From Oscillospiraceae bacterium (lineage in GTDB: Bacteria > Bacillota > Clostridia > Saccharofermentanales > Fastidiosipilaceae), in assembly GCA_029983685.1 (NCBI GenBank), contig JASBZA010000001.1:1-64000 (forward strand): a DNA stretch of 64,000 nt. The letters run 5' to 3'. This document shows positions 26,369 through 35,521 of this stretch, piece after piece (positions within the stretch are counted from its first letter, which is position 1; each line of letters begins with the position of its first letter). The translations under genes were made by a program, and so were the position numbers. Under the pieces are notes generated by a model, which did not search any database, was not told the DNA's origin, and saw nothing but the letters and a program-made list of their open reading frames with translations.

Positions 26369-26492
26369 GGGTTGTGTAAAGTATGGAATATCAAATTATA
26401 TTGTGTCTTACTCCGCATTTTTCTTATTAAATATTATATAATCAAGAGAACAGACATGTGATTGAGCTAGTTAGACTTTACCGGGAGCAAGT

Positions 26493-27563
26493 ATGAAAAA
26501 ACTGAACAATTTGTTATATATATTGATTTCAATTTTTCTTATTGTGTCCTTTAACATAGCCCTAACTTTTATACTGTCTATTTTTGTAAACGCTCCTTAC
26601 ACCAGTTATCATTTTCAGCAGTTGGGTCCTGAGTTGGGTGAAGACCTAAAGCCAATCAAGTCTGTCGCCAATGCAAAATATTTTCGTGATAGAAAGTATT
26701 TCTATGATTTATTATACAAATATACGGCTGCCTATCAGGAGAATATTTTTCTAGTCCATGTAACCAATCGTTATATGACGTATTATATAGGAGACTCTCA
26801 ACACCTTGATAAGTTTATAAGTGCTAAAAATGAGGACTTCACTCATAATGAACCGGCTATTTATATTCGTGAAAACTCTGTTGTAGAAGATTTGTATACA
26901 GATGACTATGAACTCCATGTCTATCCTGATGTCTTTGAGCTGGCAGGTAAATTTAATACAAGCAATAAATATGCTTATTTATTTACGGAACTCACTCAGA
27001 CTTATATTCTTGAAGAATTAAAACAATTCCATGAATTTGGTAATTATGGAACAGCTCAGATTCCAAACAAATTTGCGAGCAAACTTGCCAAGGAAATACA
27101 AGCTATTCAAGCTAGTCAGGAGAGTGATTTATTAGACACCTATTTTTTTAGCTGGAATAGTTTTGGAACACAAGATACACTTAGTTTTATAAAAGATAAT
27201 TTTTCTTCTTTCGAAAATATCAGCTATATTGTTCTAACTTTAAGCCTTCTTCTGTCTTACCTCTATATAACGGTTTATTATTTTCATAAGCTGCGGTACC
27301 GATTGAAAGTAAACACTTATTTTGGACTATCAAAGGAGGCTAACCATATACAGATGTATATGCAACAAGCCCTTATTTTTCTCTTGAGTTCCGGTGTAAC
27401 CCTAATCATCACCTATGCTTACCCCATGTACTCACGTGTCACATGGCAGGAGGTCTACTTAAAGATATATCTAATTATAATCTTCATACTTAGCCTTGTT
27501 ATTCCTCTTATTATGGTCAGAAGAAATACTAAGTGGTTAGAAAATATGAGAGGAGGGGCATAA
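26493..27563 (+). CDS. FtsX-like ABC membrane protein, first of a pair
   Basis: 356 residues. One N-terminal membrane helix (residues 8–30), a large outer region (about 31–235) and three C-terminal helices (about 240–262, 292–312 and 325–345) give the FtsX/MacB half-permease topology. No sequence family is clear beyond this. The RBS is GGGAG. It is followed after one base by a second protein of the same shape and is divergent from an ATPase of the matching class, so the three probably form a heterodimeric efflux or immunity transporter. Codon and base use are markedly AT-rich against both flanks. Confidence 0.6.
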   Translation: MKKLNNLLYILISIFLIVSFNIALTFILSIFVNAPYTSYHFQQLGPELGEDLKPIKSVANAKYFRDRKYFYDLLYKYTAAYQENIFLVHVTNRYMTYYIGDSQHLDKFISAKNEDFTHNEPAIYIRENSVVEDLYTDDYELHVYPDVFELAGKFNTSNKYAYLFTELTQTYILEELKQFHEFGNYGTAQIPNKFASKLAKEIQAIQASQESDLLDTYFFSWNSFGTQDTLSFIKDNFSSFENISYIVLTLSLLLSYLYITVYYFHKLRYRLKVNTYFGLSKEANHIQMYMQQALIFLLSSGVTLIITYAYPMYSRVTWQEVYLKIYLIIIFILSLVIPLIMVRRNTKWLENMRGGA

Positions 27564-27564
27564 G

Positions 27565-28758
27565 ATGAAACTAAGAAATTTAATCAAAAACACTTTGCGT
27601 TCCTATAAAAAGAATTTGTTCTGGTCTGTCTTTCTCTCCCTGATTTTTTCTACTGTACTGTTACTTTTGGTAAACTTCCTACTACTCTTTTCGAAAATGG
27701 ATATATTCTATAAATCTATCATTTATTTACATGATAATAATGCAAGTTTTATTGAAATAAATAATATTCCACAGGATTTGAAATATGAAGTAGATTTAGC
27801 GAAATTTCAGTTGCCGGCCGAGCTGGATGCATATCAAAAGAAATTTATTACAAATTTACTTCATACGAAGCAGGTCGGTTTAATTAAACAATTTGAAAAT
27901 AGATGGATTGATGACTATAAAAGTAAACCAGGTTATGAGGAAGTGGGGAAATTTGAACCCTTTAATAACGTTGTTATTCTATCCGGCAAATATGTTGATT
28001 TTGCTAATATAACAGAGGATTTCTCCAATATGCAAAATTATGCCTATGTCAGTGAGGACTTAGCCCACCTTGTGGGAAGTGACTTTGAATATATGAACTT
28101 AACTTTTCCGGTCAAAGCAACGGTTCAATACAGCTATCCGATTGATCCGGATCAATATTCACTATCCATTGATTCCAAAGAGTATCAAAAAGAATTCCAT
28201 GGATATGATTCCAAAACCCTCTTCTTGGTTTCCAATTCAATTGATATTCTACAAAAAATTTCTTTTGATAGAGTACTATTACATAGTTTTACCTTCTTTA
28301 ATCCTTCCGAGACACTAATATATGACTTTAATGCTTACTACAGTACGCATTCCGGTAATATGGGTTTTTTCGTAAATCAAGCTAAAAACATAAGTGGATC
28401 TATGCAATATAATCCTATGAAACAACGCATTGATGCTACTGTTACTGTAATAGGAGTAACGATTATTTTTCTAATGTTACTAATGAATATCTTCAAAAAC
28501 TTAAGAGACCAATACGTGGAATTTAGAATACATTTACAATTTGGTGCCGGTGACGCATTCATTTTTGCCTGGATGTACTTATATATCATTCTATACCTTT
28601 TTCCCAGCTTGATATTTGCTCCATTATTTCTTTATTTTGCCTTACCTTCCGTTATCGCTATCAATAGGTTAGTGATACTCTTTTTAGGATATTTATTATT
28701 TACAGGCATACTAGCGTTTTTGGCTTTTACCAGATTCAAGAAAGATTTTTCGAGATGA
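27565..28758 (+). CDS. FtsX-like ABC membrane protein, second of a pair
   Basis: 397 residues. Topology repeats that of the preceding gene: helix at about residues 18–42, an outer domain of about 240 residues rich in Tyr and Asp, then helices near 293–310, 330–352 and 362–388. The RBS is GGAGGGG, overlapping the end of the previous gene. Sequence similarity between the two is low, so a heterodimer rather than a recent duplication is likely. Function (antimicrobial peptide efflux, lipoprotein or lipid handling) cannot be decided from the sequence. Confidence 0.6.
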   Translation: MKLRNLIKNTLRSYKKNLFWSVFLSLIFSTVLLLLVNFLLLFSKMDIFYKSIIYLHDNNASFIEINNIPQDLKYEVDLAKFQLPAELDAYQKKFITNLLHTKQVGLIKQFENRWIDDYKSKPGYEEVGKFEPFNNVVILSGKYVDFANITEDFSNMQNYAYVSEDLAHLVGSDFEYMNLTFPVKATVQYSYPIDPDQYSLSIDSKEYQKEFHGYDSKTLFLVSNSIDILQKISFDRVLLHSFTFFNPSETLIYDFNAYYSTHSGNMGFFVNQAKNISGSMQYNPMKQRIDATVTVIGVTIIFLMLLMNIFKNLRDQYVEFRIHLQFGAGDAFIFAWMYLYIILYLFPSLIFAPLFLYFALPSVIAINRLVILFLGYLLFTGILAFLAFTRFKKDFSR

Positions 28759-28773
28759 GTGATTAGCGAAAAA

Positions 28774-28878
28774 ATGAATTTTTTCGATTCCTATATTCAG
28801 CTGGATTTTGCAGATGGATTTTTAGATGATTTCTTGCCTAAAAGAACTCTTACCGCTAAAATTGTTAAGAATAAATAA
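28774..28878 (+). CDS. Possible 34-residue small ORF or gene remnant
   Basis: ATG at 28774 opens a frame of 34 residues (starts MNFFDSYIQLDF, ends AKIVKNK) to TAA at 28876–28878. It sits between the AT-rich transporter pair and efp. Its RBS is poor (A-rich only), and it may be the tail of a gene removed when the island arrived. No function can be assigned. Confidence 0.2.
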   Translation: MNFFDSYIQLDFADGFLDDFLPKRTLTAKIVKNK

Positions 28879-28910
28879 TCTAATAATCTAATGAACAAGT
28901 GGAGGAAACT

Positions 28911-29468
28911 ATGATTTCAGCAGGTGATTTCCGTAATGGTGTGTACTTTGAGATGGACGGCGATGTCTATCAAGTTGTAGAATTTCAACATGTTAAGCCC
29001 GGCAAAGGCGCCGCTTTTGTAAGAACGAAGTACAGAAATATTCGTACCGGTTCCGTGGTTGAGAAGAGCTTTAACCCGAACGACAAGTTCGAGAGAGTTC
29101 AGCTGGACAGAAGAGATATGTCTTATCTTTATCGTGACGGCGAGCTTTATTATTTCATGGACACCGATACCTTTGAGCAGCTCCCCTTTACGAAGGACAT
29201 GATCGGTGAGAAACTGGCTTTTATCAAAGAAGGCATGGTCTGCAAGGTCGTTTCTTATAAGGGCCAGGTTTATGAGGTAGAACCGCCTCTCTTTGTCGAG
29301 TTGGAAATTACCGAGACCGAGCCCGGTGTAAGAGGCGATACCGCTACCAACGCGACTAAGAACGCTACTTTGGAAACGGGTGCTGTTATCAGAGTGCCTC
29401 TTTTCATCAACGAAGGTGAAGTCGTTCGTATTGATACCAGGACCGGCGAATACATGGAGCGTGCCTAG
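28911..29468 (+). CDS. efp: Elongation factor P
   Basis: 185 residues from ATG 28911, which has GGAGGAAA just upstream; the in-frame GTG at 28899 is part of that RBS. The three OB-like domains are complete. Domain I contains [22 protein letters not shown], with the lysine of PGKG at the loop tip that enters the ribosomal P site. The C-terminal domain has [18 protein letters not shown] relieves stalling at polyproline; that is relevant here because the cell-surface protein at 52 kb has long Pro-rich linkers. Confidence 0.97.
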   Translation: MISAGDFRNGVYFEMDGDVYQVVEFQHVKPGKGAAFVRTKYRNIRTGSVVEKSFNPNDKFERVQLDRRDMSYLYRDGELYYFMDTDTFEQLPFTKDMIGEKLAFIKEGMVCKVVSYKGQVYEVEPPLFVELEITETEPGVRGDTATNATKNATLETGAVIRVPLFINEGEVVRIDTRTGEYMERA

Positions 29469-29477
29469 GATTTAGTC

Positions 29478-29861
29478 ATGGCTCAGGCGGATTCTTCTAA
29501 TAAGCGCAAGGGCGATAGGTCCATGTCTTTGGGCTTTATTGCCCAGTATGCTGCAGAGGCCTGCCTGCAGACTCCCGGGGTTTATCAGTTGGAACATTCC
29601 CCGGTCGCTGCGTTCAAAGAATCTTTCGGTGTAGAACACGAAGGGGAGGGCGTAGAAGTCCGATTTCTCCCCGATCGTGAAGACGCCGTGGAGATTACTT
29701 GCTATCCTTACTTGCTTTTCGGCGTCATGGTGCCCGAAGTGGCCTGGCAGATACAAGTGAACGTCAAGGCGGATGTGGAGCGTTACACCGGACTGGACGT
29801 TGAAGCAGTCAATGTTTATGTAAAGGACATTGTCTCGGAGGAGGAAACCCATGAGAACTAG
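29478..29861 (+). CDS. Asp23/Gls24 family envelope stress protein
   Basis: 127 residues. The family core is visible from residue 15 (SMSLGFIAQYAAEACLQTPGV) to the amphipathic VAWQIQVNVKADVERYTGLDVEAVNVYVKDI near the C terminus. Asp23 proteins sit at the membrane through AmaP, which is encoded by the overlapping next gene, and respond to cell-envelope stress. The gene begins nine bases after efp. Confidence 0.87.
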   Translation: MAQADSSNKRKGDRSMSLGFIAQYAAEACLQTPGVYQLEHSPVAAFKESFGVEHEGEGVEVRFLPDREDAVEITCYPYLLFGVMVPEVAWQIQVNVKADVERYTGLDVEAVNVYVKDIVSEEETHEN

Positions 29862-30402
29862 GCAGCGCTTCATCATCGGAGGCTTAGCAATCCTAAGCTT
29901 CGTGGGAAGCCTATTTCTATTCTTAATATTGTTAAAACGACCCATTTTAATGACAAGCCTGCAAGCTTTCTTTGCCAAAGAGAAGATAAGCGCCTTGCAA
30001 GTCTTACTTATAGCCTTGCTCCTTATGCTTATTTTGGCAGATATAGCGGCCTTGCTTTATGCTGTTTTCGGCGAGCGTATTAATAAGAGCCGAATCAAGG
30101 CTACCGAGATTGGTCAGATTGACATCGGCCCTACGGCTATAGCCAATATTGCGCTCAATTCGGCCAAAGCCAGCCAGGCGGGTATTAAGTCCGCCAAGGC
30201 CAAAGTCTATGCGGGCCATAATGACCAGATTTTAATTTATCTGAATGTGATTTTGTACTCTGATGTGGAGATTCCCTTGCAGATGGCCAAGATTCAGGAA
30301 AGGGTTAAAAAAGACGTAGAAAAATACACCGGTATCGGAGTAGAGGAGGTCCGGGTCAAGGTCAGCCGAGTCGAATTAATCGGCACTAAGATAGACCGCT
30401 AA
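29851..30402 (+). CDS. amaP: Alkaline shock response membrane anchor protein AmaP
   Basis: About 183 residues from ATG 29851, preceded by GGAGGAGGAAA. Two hydrophobic segments (residues 7–28 and 47–67 of this form) are followed by an Asp23-like cytoplasmic domain ending KYTGIGVEEVRVKVSRVEL. It anchors Asp23-type protein to the membrane. Its start overlaps the end of the Asp23 gene. Confidence 0.87.
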   Translation: MRTRQRFIIGGLAILSFVGSLFLFLILLKRPILMTSLQAFFAKEKISALQVLLIALLLMLILADIAALLYAVFGERINKSRIKATEIGQIDIGPTAIANIALNSAKASQAGIKSAKAKVYAGHNDQILIYLNVILYSDVEIPLQMAKIQERVKKDVEKYTGIGVEEVRVKVSRVELIGTKIDR

Positions 30403-30403
30403 T

Positions 30404-30640
30404 ATGAAACATTTATTTGGACCGATTTTAGAAATAGTGCACGGCAAAGACGCCGGGCTCGTGGGAGGCTTGGTAGCCTTTGTTTTAGCGCTTTTGTTGG
30501 TCATATTCGGTTTCTGGCGTACGCTCTTTATCATTATCTTCACCTTGGCCGGATATATAGTGGGAGCCAGACTCTTCCGTAACTCCAGTCATTTTAAGGA
30601 ATTACTCAACAGATTTTTACCTCCGGGACGTTTTCGTTAG
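30404..30640 (+). CDS. DUF2273 small membrane protein
   Basis: 78 residues with a GxxxG-rich double hydrophobic hairpin (GLVGGLVAFVLALLLVIFGF and RTLFIIIFTLAGYIVGARLF) and a basic tail. This is the usual third member of the asp23–amaP–DUF2273 set. Specific function is unknown; the context points to the envelope-stress complex. It starts two bases after amaP ends. Confidence 0.85.
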   Translation: MKHLFGPILEIVHGKDAGLVGGLVAFVLALLLVIFGFWRTLFIIIFTLAGYIVGARLFRNSSHFKELLNRFLPPGRFR

Positions 30641-30655
30641 AGAAGGAAGTTATAT

Positions 30656-31156
30656 ATGAGTAGAAGAAGTGCCAGAGAGAAGGCCATGCAGCTGCTCTAC
30701 CAGTTAGAGAGCCAGAAGGGCCATGCTTTAGAGCAAATTGATTTATTTTTAGAAGAAAGAGCTCCTTTGCCCGGATCTCCTCGCCTGGTCGAGCCCGAAG
30801 AAGAAGGGCAGAGCAGTGCGGTGGAGGTTTTGGATGAGGACGATCGTGCTTATATAAAAGCTTTGGCCCTGGGTGTTATGGCCAAGGCAAATGAACTGGA
30901 CCGGCTCTACGGTCCTTACCTCAATAAATGGACACCCGAACGACTCCCCATTATCGAAAGAGTCTTACTTCGCATAGGTACCTACGAAATTTGTTATGCC
31001 GAAGATGTGCCGAATTCTGTAGCCATTAGTGAGATTATTCGCTTATGTAAGGACTATGCCGACGAAGATTCCTATGCTTACATTAATGCGGTTCTGGCCA
31101 AAGTTGAACGTGAAGTTGCAAAGGAAGACACAGAAGAAAGCGGAGCTTCGCAATGA
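30656..31156 (+). CDS. nusB: Transcription antitermination factor NusB
   Basis: 166 residues. SRRSAREKAMQLLYQLE opens the all-helical fold and ERLPIIERVLLRIGTYEI, PNSVAISEIIRLCKDYADEDSYAYINAVL are the conserved second half. A non-conserved acidic insert (about residues 35–65) makes it slightly long. It acts with NusE in rRNA antitermination. Overlaps xseA by 4 bases. Confidence 0.95.
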   Translation: MSRRSAREKAMQLLYQLESQKGHALEQIDLFLEERAPLPGSPRLVEPEEEGQSSAVEVLDEDDRAYIKALALGVMAKANELDRLYGPYLNKWTPERLPIIERVLLRIGTYEICYAEDVPNSVAISEIIRLCKDYADEDSYAYINAVLAKVEREVAKEDTEESGASQ

Positions 31157-32400
31157 CCGAACAGGCCAAAGAAGTCAGAGCTGTAACGGTTTCTCAGCTT
31201 AATCGTTATGTAGCGGGACTTTTCAGCCGCAATCAGGCTCTGCAAAATATTATGGTCCGCGGTGAATTATCCAATGTCAAGCGTTACAGCTCCGGACATT
31301 GGTATTTTAATCTTAAGGACCCCTATGCCCAGGTCAGTGGGGTTATGTTCAAATCCTACGCCGACCGTCTGAAATTTAAACCGCAGGAAGGTCAGGAAGT
31401 CTTGGTAACAGCCCAAGTCAGCCTCTATGAACGAAACGGTTCTTATCAGCTTAATGTAAGGTCCATGGAACCCCTGGGGAAGGGTTCTTTGTATTTGGCC
31501 TATGAGCAGATTAAGAAGGCTTTGGCACAGGAAGGCTTATTTGACCCCGAACATAAGAATAAACTCCCGACCTTTCCTAAAACCATCGGAGTGGTAACCT
31601 CCGTTTCAGGTGCCGTTATCAGAGATATTATTCATGTGAGTAAAAGACGTTTCCCCGGAGCCAAAATTATTCTCTATCCGGCCCAGGTACAAGGGCAAGG
31701 ATCGGCGGAAACGCTTATAAGAGGTATTCGTTATTTTAATACCAGGTCCGATATAGATGTCTTAATTGTCGGCCGAGGAGGCGGGTCAATTGAGGATTTA
31801 TGGTCGTTTAACGATGAAAAGTTAGCGCGTGAAGCCTTCAATTCCAGAATCCCTCTTATTTCAGCCGTTGGCCATGAGACGGATTTTACTATCCTGGATT
31901 TTGTGGCGGATTTAAGAGCACCCACGCCTTCGGCGGCCGCTGAACTGGCCCTGCCGGATCAAGTGGCTCTGCGTAACGGTCTGGACAGTGTTCAAAAACG
32001 GCTGGCTAGAGGTCTTGAGAATAAATTATCGGCCGCCACCTATCGTCTGGACCGCCTGGCCTCAAGTCCTTATCTGAAATCGCCTTACGTCCGTCTTGAG
32101 CAAAGAAGTCAGACCTTGGACTTGTTAGAAGAAAGGCTTAAAAGAAGCCTCTTAACCAGGCTGGAAAGGTCTAAGAACCGCTTTAGTCGGAATGCCGGCC
32201 TTTTGGATTCCTTAAGTCCTTTGAAGGTTTTAGGCCGAGGTTACTCTATGGTCCAAGAACCCGATTCGGGTAAGACCTTGAGCAAGGCGGGGGCTTTGGC
32301 CTTGGGGCAAGAGATTGATGTCCTTATGCAGGACGGCAAAGTGACTTGCCAGGTCCGAAATCTCAAGCTGGAAGATACGATTCACACGACACAGGATTAA
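31153..32400 (+). CDS. xseA: Exodeoxyribonuclease VII large subunit
   Basis: 415 residues. N-terminal OB domain (VSQLNRYVAGLFSRNQ, VRGELSNVKRYSSGHWYFNLKD) and the catalytic core GVVTSVSGAVIRDII, IVGRGGGSIEDLWSFNDE and SAVGHETDFTI are intact; a coiled-coil region follows and RGYSMVQ is near the C terminus. It degrades single-stranded DNA with the small subunit encoded next. Confidence 0.97.
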   Translation: MTEQAKEVRAVTVSQLNRYVAGLFSRNQALQNIMVRGELSNVKRYSSGHWYFNLKDPYAQVSGVMFKSYADRLKFKPQEGQEVLVTAQVSLYERNGSYQLNVRSMEPLGKGSLYLAYEQIKKALAQEGLFDPEHKNKLPTFPKTIGVVTSVSGAVIRDIIHVSKRRFPGAKIILYPAQVQGQGSAETLIRGIRYFNTRSDIDVLIVGRGGGSIEDLWSFNDEKLAREAFNSRIPLISAVGHETDFTILDFVADLRAPTPSAAAELALPDQVALRNGLDSVQKRLARGLENKLSAATYRLDRLASSPYLKSPYVRLEQRSQTLDLLEERLKRSLLTRLERSKNRFSRNAGLLDSLSPLKVLGRGYSMVQEPDSGKTLSKAGALALGQEIDVLMQDGKVTCQVRNLKLEDTIHTTQD

Positions 32401-32415
32401 AAAGAGGTGCACACT

Positions 32416-32658
32416 ATGGCAGATGATATGAATAAAACACCGGATTTTGAAACCGCCTTAAAAAGGCTGGAAGATTTGGTCAAGGAATTAGAAAAGCCCG
32501 ACTTGCCCCTGGAGAAGTCTATGGAGCTTTTTCAGGAAGGTACGAAATTAGTGGCCTTGTGCCGGGGCATTTTGGGCCAGGCTGAACAAGAGGTTAAAGT
32601 CTTATTGGAGACTTCGGATGGCCGGATGAAAGAAGAGGACTTGGAACAGGATGATTGA
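32416..32658 (+). CDS. xseB: Exodeoxyribonuclease VII small subunit
   Basis: About 80 residues from ATG 32416, with GAGGTG upstream. FETALKRLEDLVKELEKPDLPLEKSMELFQEG is the typical two-helix pattern. It binds the C-terminal coiled coils of XseA. It overlaps ispA by 8 bases. Confidence 0.95.
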   Translation: MADDMNKTPDFETALKRLEDLVKELEKPDLPLEKSMELFQEGTKLVALCRGILGQAEQEVKVLLETSDGRMKEEDLEQDD

Positions 32659-33550
32659 GGAAAAAGACTATAAGGCTAGGATAGAAACGTATTTACCTAA
32701 GGCTTTGCAAGTGCCGGGCAGCATGCCTCAGACACTTTTGGAAGCTATGACCTATAGTCTTATGGCAGGCGGCAAAAGAGTCCGGCCGGTTTTAACCTTA
32801 GCAGTGGCCGATATGCTGGAAGATAAAGCATCTTCGAAACCCGAGGTTTTGGATTTGTCTGCTGCCGTCGAAATGATTCATACTTATTCCTTGATTCACG
32901 ATGACTTGCCGGCTATGGATAACGATGTTTTACGTCGGGGCAAGGCCACGAACCATATGGTCTTCGGTGAGGCTATGGCTATTTTGGCCGGGGATGCGCT
33001 CTTAACCCGTGCGTTTGAACTGATGGGAAGACACTATAATGAGGATAACTATCCCGCAGGCCAAAAATTAAGAGCCTGGGCTGTGCTTAGCCGCTGTGCC
33101 GGAGCATCCGGTATGGTCGGAGGCCAGGCCTTGGATATAGAGTCGGAAAAAAACGAAAGTACGCTGGATGAAATTATTGAGCTTCAGACCTTGAAGACGG
33201 CACGGTTGATTCAGGCGGGCATTGTAGGCGTGGCAGAGCTACTGGGTGCATCCGATAAGATTATGGGGAGTCTTGAGGACTTCGGTCTGTATCTTGGTCA
33301 GGCTTTCCAGATTCAAGATGATATCTTAGATGTGGTAGCCGAAGAAAGTCAGCTGGGTAAGTCCACAGGCAAGGACCAAGACCATAATAAAGGGACCTTC
33401 GTTACCCTCTTAGGCCTGAACGGGGCTAAAGAAAAATTGACCCAAGTCTGGCAGAAGTTAGACTTAAGTCTTGAACAATTGCGTGAGGAAGGATTGGAGA
33501 CGGCCTTTTTAGAAGCCTATGTGGACCTCCTCAGGCAGAGAACTTACTAG
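32651..33550 (+). CDS. ispA: Polyprenyl (farnesyl/geranylgeranyl) diphosphate synthase
   Basis: 299 residues. First Asp-rich motif HDDLPAMDND, second QDDILDV; also MAGGKRVRPVLTLA (IPP-binding arginines) and GGQALDIESE. It condenses IPP with allylic diphosphates, followed by dxs supplying the MEP pathway. Chain length is not certain from sequence alone, though the short-chain IspA subgroup is the best fit. Confidence 0.93.
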   Translation: MIEEKDYKARIETYLPKALQVPGSMPQTLLEAMTYSLMAGGKRVRPVLTLAVADMLEDKASSKPEVLDLSAAVEMIHTYSLIHDDLPAMDNDVLRRGKATNHMVFGEAMAILAGDALLTRAFELMGRHYNEDNYPAGQKLRAWAVLSRCAGASGMVGGQALDIESEKNESTLDEIIELQTLKTARLIQAGIVGVAELLGASDKIMGSLEDFGLYLGQAFQIQDDILDVVAEESQLGKSTGKDQDHNKGTFVTLLGLNGAKEKLTQVWQKLDLSLEQLREEGLETAFLEAYVDLLRQRTY

Positions 33551-33562
33551 GAGTACATAAAA

Positions 33563-35515
33563 TTGACGAAAATATTGGACCGGATTCAAGGTCCGGAAGA
33601 TATCAAAAAACTCAGTCCGGAAGACTTGAGCTGTTTGGCCCAAGAATTACGTGAATATATTATTGAGGTCGTGGCCAAAAATGGCGGCCACTTGGCTTCT
33701 AATTTAGGTGTGGTGGAGCTTACTTTGGCCTTGTTCCGGACCTTTGATTTCCCGGAGGACAAGGTGGTATGGGATGTGGGCCACCAATCTTACACGTATA
33801 AGATCCTGGCGGACCGAAAAGAGGCTTTTAAGACCTTACGTCTTTGGCAAGGCCTATCCGGTTTTCCTAAAACCGAAGAGAGCCCCTACGATGCTTTTAA
33901 TACCGGCCATAGTTCGACGTCAATATCGGCTGCCCTAGGCATCCTTAGAGCGGAAAGAAGTCAGGGAAATGAAAATTATGTCTTGGCTGTAATAGGGGAC
34001 GGGGCTCTCACCGGAGGTATGTCTTTTGAAGCCTTAAACGATGCCGGCCAGGGTGATGAAAACTTAATTGTTATTATTAATGATAACCAGATGAGCATAT
34101 CCGAAAATGTCGGCGGCTTACAAAAACACCTCCAACAACTGCGTATGTCTCAATCCTATCTGGATTTTAAGTCCAAGGCCGAAGAATTTTTATTGAAAAT
34201 TCCCCTGATCGGAAAAGGCCTGGCGCACTTCTTCTCCCGCGTAAAAAAGAATTTCAGAAGACGCATCAGCCCGCCTATCTATGCCTTATATGAATCACTG
34301 GGCTTTAAATATTACGGACCTATTGACGGTCACGACATCCAGGCCATCGAGACGGCTCTGGATGCGGCCAAATTCAGGAAGGGGCCTACCGTTATTCATG
34401 TTTGTACGGTAAAAGGTAAAGGCTATTCCTATGCTATGCATAAACCTTCTTCTTATCACGGGGTGGCACCTTTTGAAGTGGAGAAGGGGGTCTTGGAAAA
34501 AGATCCGGTTGTGGTCGTTCAGGATAAGACCTGTTCGGTGCAGGATAGGATTAATAAGTCCAGATCCTACGGCGAGGGATTTTCTTATATTCTGCAGCAC
34601 TTTGCGATGAAAGAAGACCGCATTGTCGGGATTTGTGCCGCTATGGCCCAAGGCACCATGATGGAAGAGTTTTCCACGATTTTTCCCGAGCGTTTCTATG
34701 ATGTGGGTATTGCCGAACAGCATGCCGTGACATTGGCCTCCGGCATGGCCCAGGGAGGGCTTAGGCCGGTTGTCGCCATCTATGCGACTTTCCTGCAGAG
34801 GGCTTTGGACCAGGTCATGCATGATGTGGTTTTGAATCAAGAGCCGGTTATCTTTTGTATAGATAGGGCCGGTGTGGTAGGCGAAGACGGGGAGACCCAC
34901 CAGGGCCTCTATGATTTGGCCTTTTTGAGAAGTTTGCCCTACGGAACGATTTTTACACCTAGGAGCAACCGGGACTTTTACCGGATGTTTTCTTATGCTT
35001 TGGGCCAGGCCAAAGGCCCCATTTTCATCCGTTATCCTAAAGGGAAGATGGCTCTTAGTTTAGAAGACGATTTAGCCATAAAGACTTATCTGGAAAATAC
35101 CGGTCAAGATAAGCTACCTGTGACCAGTGCGCAATGGCTTTCCGGCGGCAAGGACCTGACTATCATTTCCTGGGGCTACACCACGGGCTTGGCCTATCAG
35201 TCGATGAAAGCTTTGGCCGAGGAAGGGATTGAAGCAGCGGTTGTGGACTTAAGAGAAATCCATGACATAGACCCGGCACTTGTAGAAAAAGCCTTAAGCT
35301 GCCCTTGCCTCATCGTAGAAGAAGCTATTTATCCCGGCTCAGTAGGAGAAGACATATCGGCCATAGCCTATGGGAAAAAACTCCAAACTCCCCTACAATG
35401 TATTAATATCCCCAACCACCCGGTCCTCCAGGGACCGCGCAATCTGGTTTTAGACCAATTGGGCATATCGGTAGACCATATTGTAGAAGAAGGCAAGAAG
35501 CTTCTGGGAAGATAA
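33563..35515 (+). CDS. dxs: 1-deoxy-D-xylulose-5-phosphate synthase
   Basis: 650 residues from a TTG start with RBS AGGAG. Thiamine diphosphate motif GDGALTGGMSFEALNDAG...NDN is present, with the N-terminal NGGHLASNLGVVELTLAL, DVGHQSYTYKIL and the C-terminal GIAEQHAVTLASGMA, EDGETHQG and FIRYPKG. It makes DXP from pyruvate and glyceraldehyde 3-phosphate. It depends on TPP, the coenzyme whose precursor uptake is controlled by the riboswitch at 14.5 kb. The usual downstream tlyA is missing; nadK follows after 6 bases. Confidence 0.97.
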   Translation: MTKILDRIQGPEDIKKLSPEDLSCLAQELREYIIEVVAKNGGHLASNLGVVELTLALFRTFDFPEDKVVWDVGHQSYTYKILADRKEAFKTLRLWQGLSGFPKTEESPYDAFNTGHSSTSISAALGILRAERSQGNENYVLAVIGDGALTGGMSFEALNDAGQGDENLIVIINDNQMSISENVGGLQKHLQQLRMSQSYLDFKSKAEEFLLKIPLIGKGLAHFFSRVKKNFRRRISPPIYALYESLGFKYYGPIDGHDIQAIETALDAAKFRKGPTVIHVCTVKGKGYSYAMHKPSSYHGVAPFEVEKGVLEKDPVVVVQDKTCSVQDRINKSRSYGEGFSYILQHFAMKEDRIVGICAAMAQGTMMEEFSTIFPERFYDVGIAEQHAVTLASGMAQGGLRPVVAIYATFLQRALDQVMHDVVLNQEPVIFCIDRAGVVGEDGETHQGLYDLAFLRSLPYGTIFTPRSNRDFYRMFSYALGQAKGPIFIRYPKGKMALSLEDDLAIKTYLENTGQDKLPVTSAQWLSGGKDLTIISWGYTTGLAYQSMKALAEEGIEAAVVDLREIHDIDPALVEKALSCPCLIVEEAIYPGSVGEDISAIAYGKKLQTPLQCINIPNHPVLQGPRNLVLDQLGISVDHIVEEGKKLLGR

Positions 35516-35521
35516 GGACTT

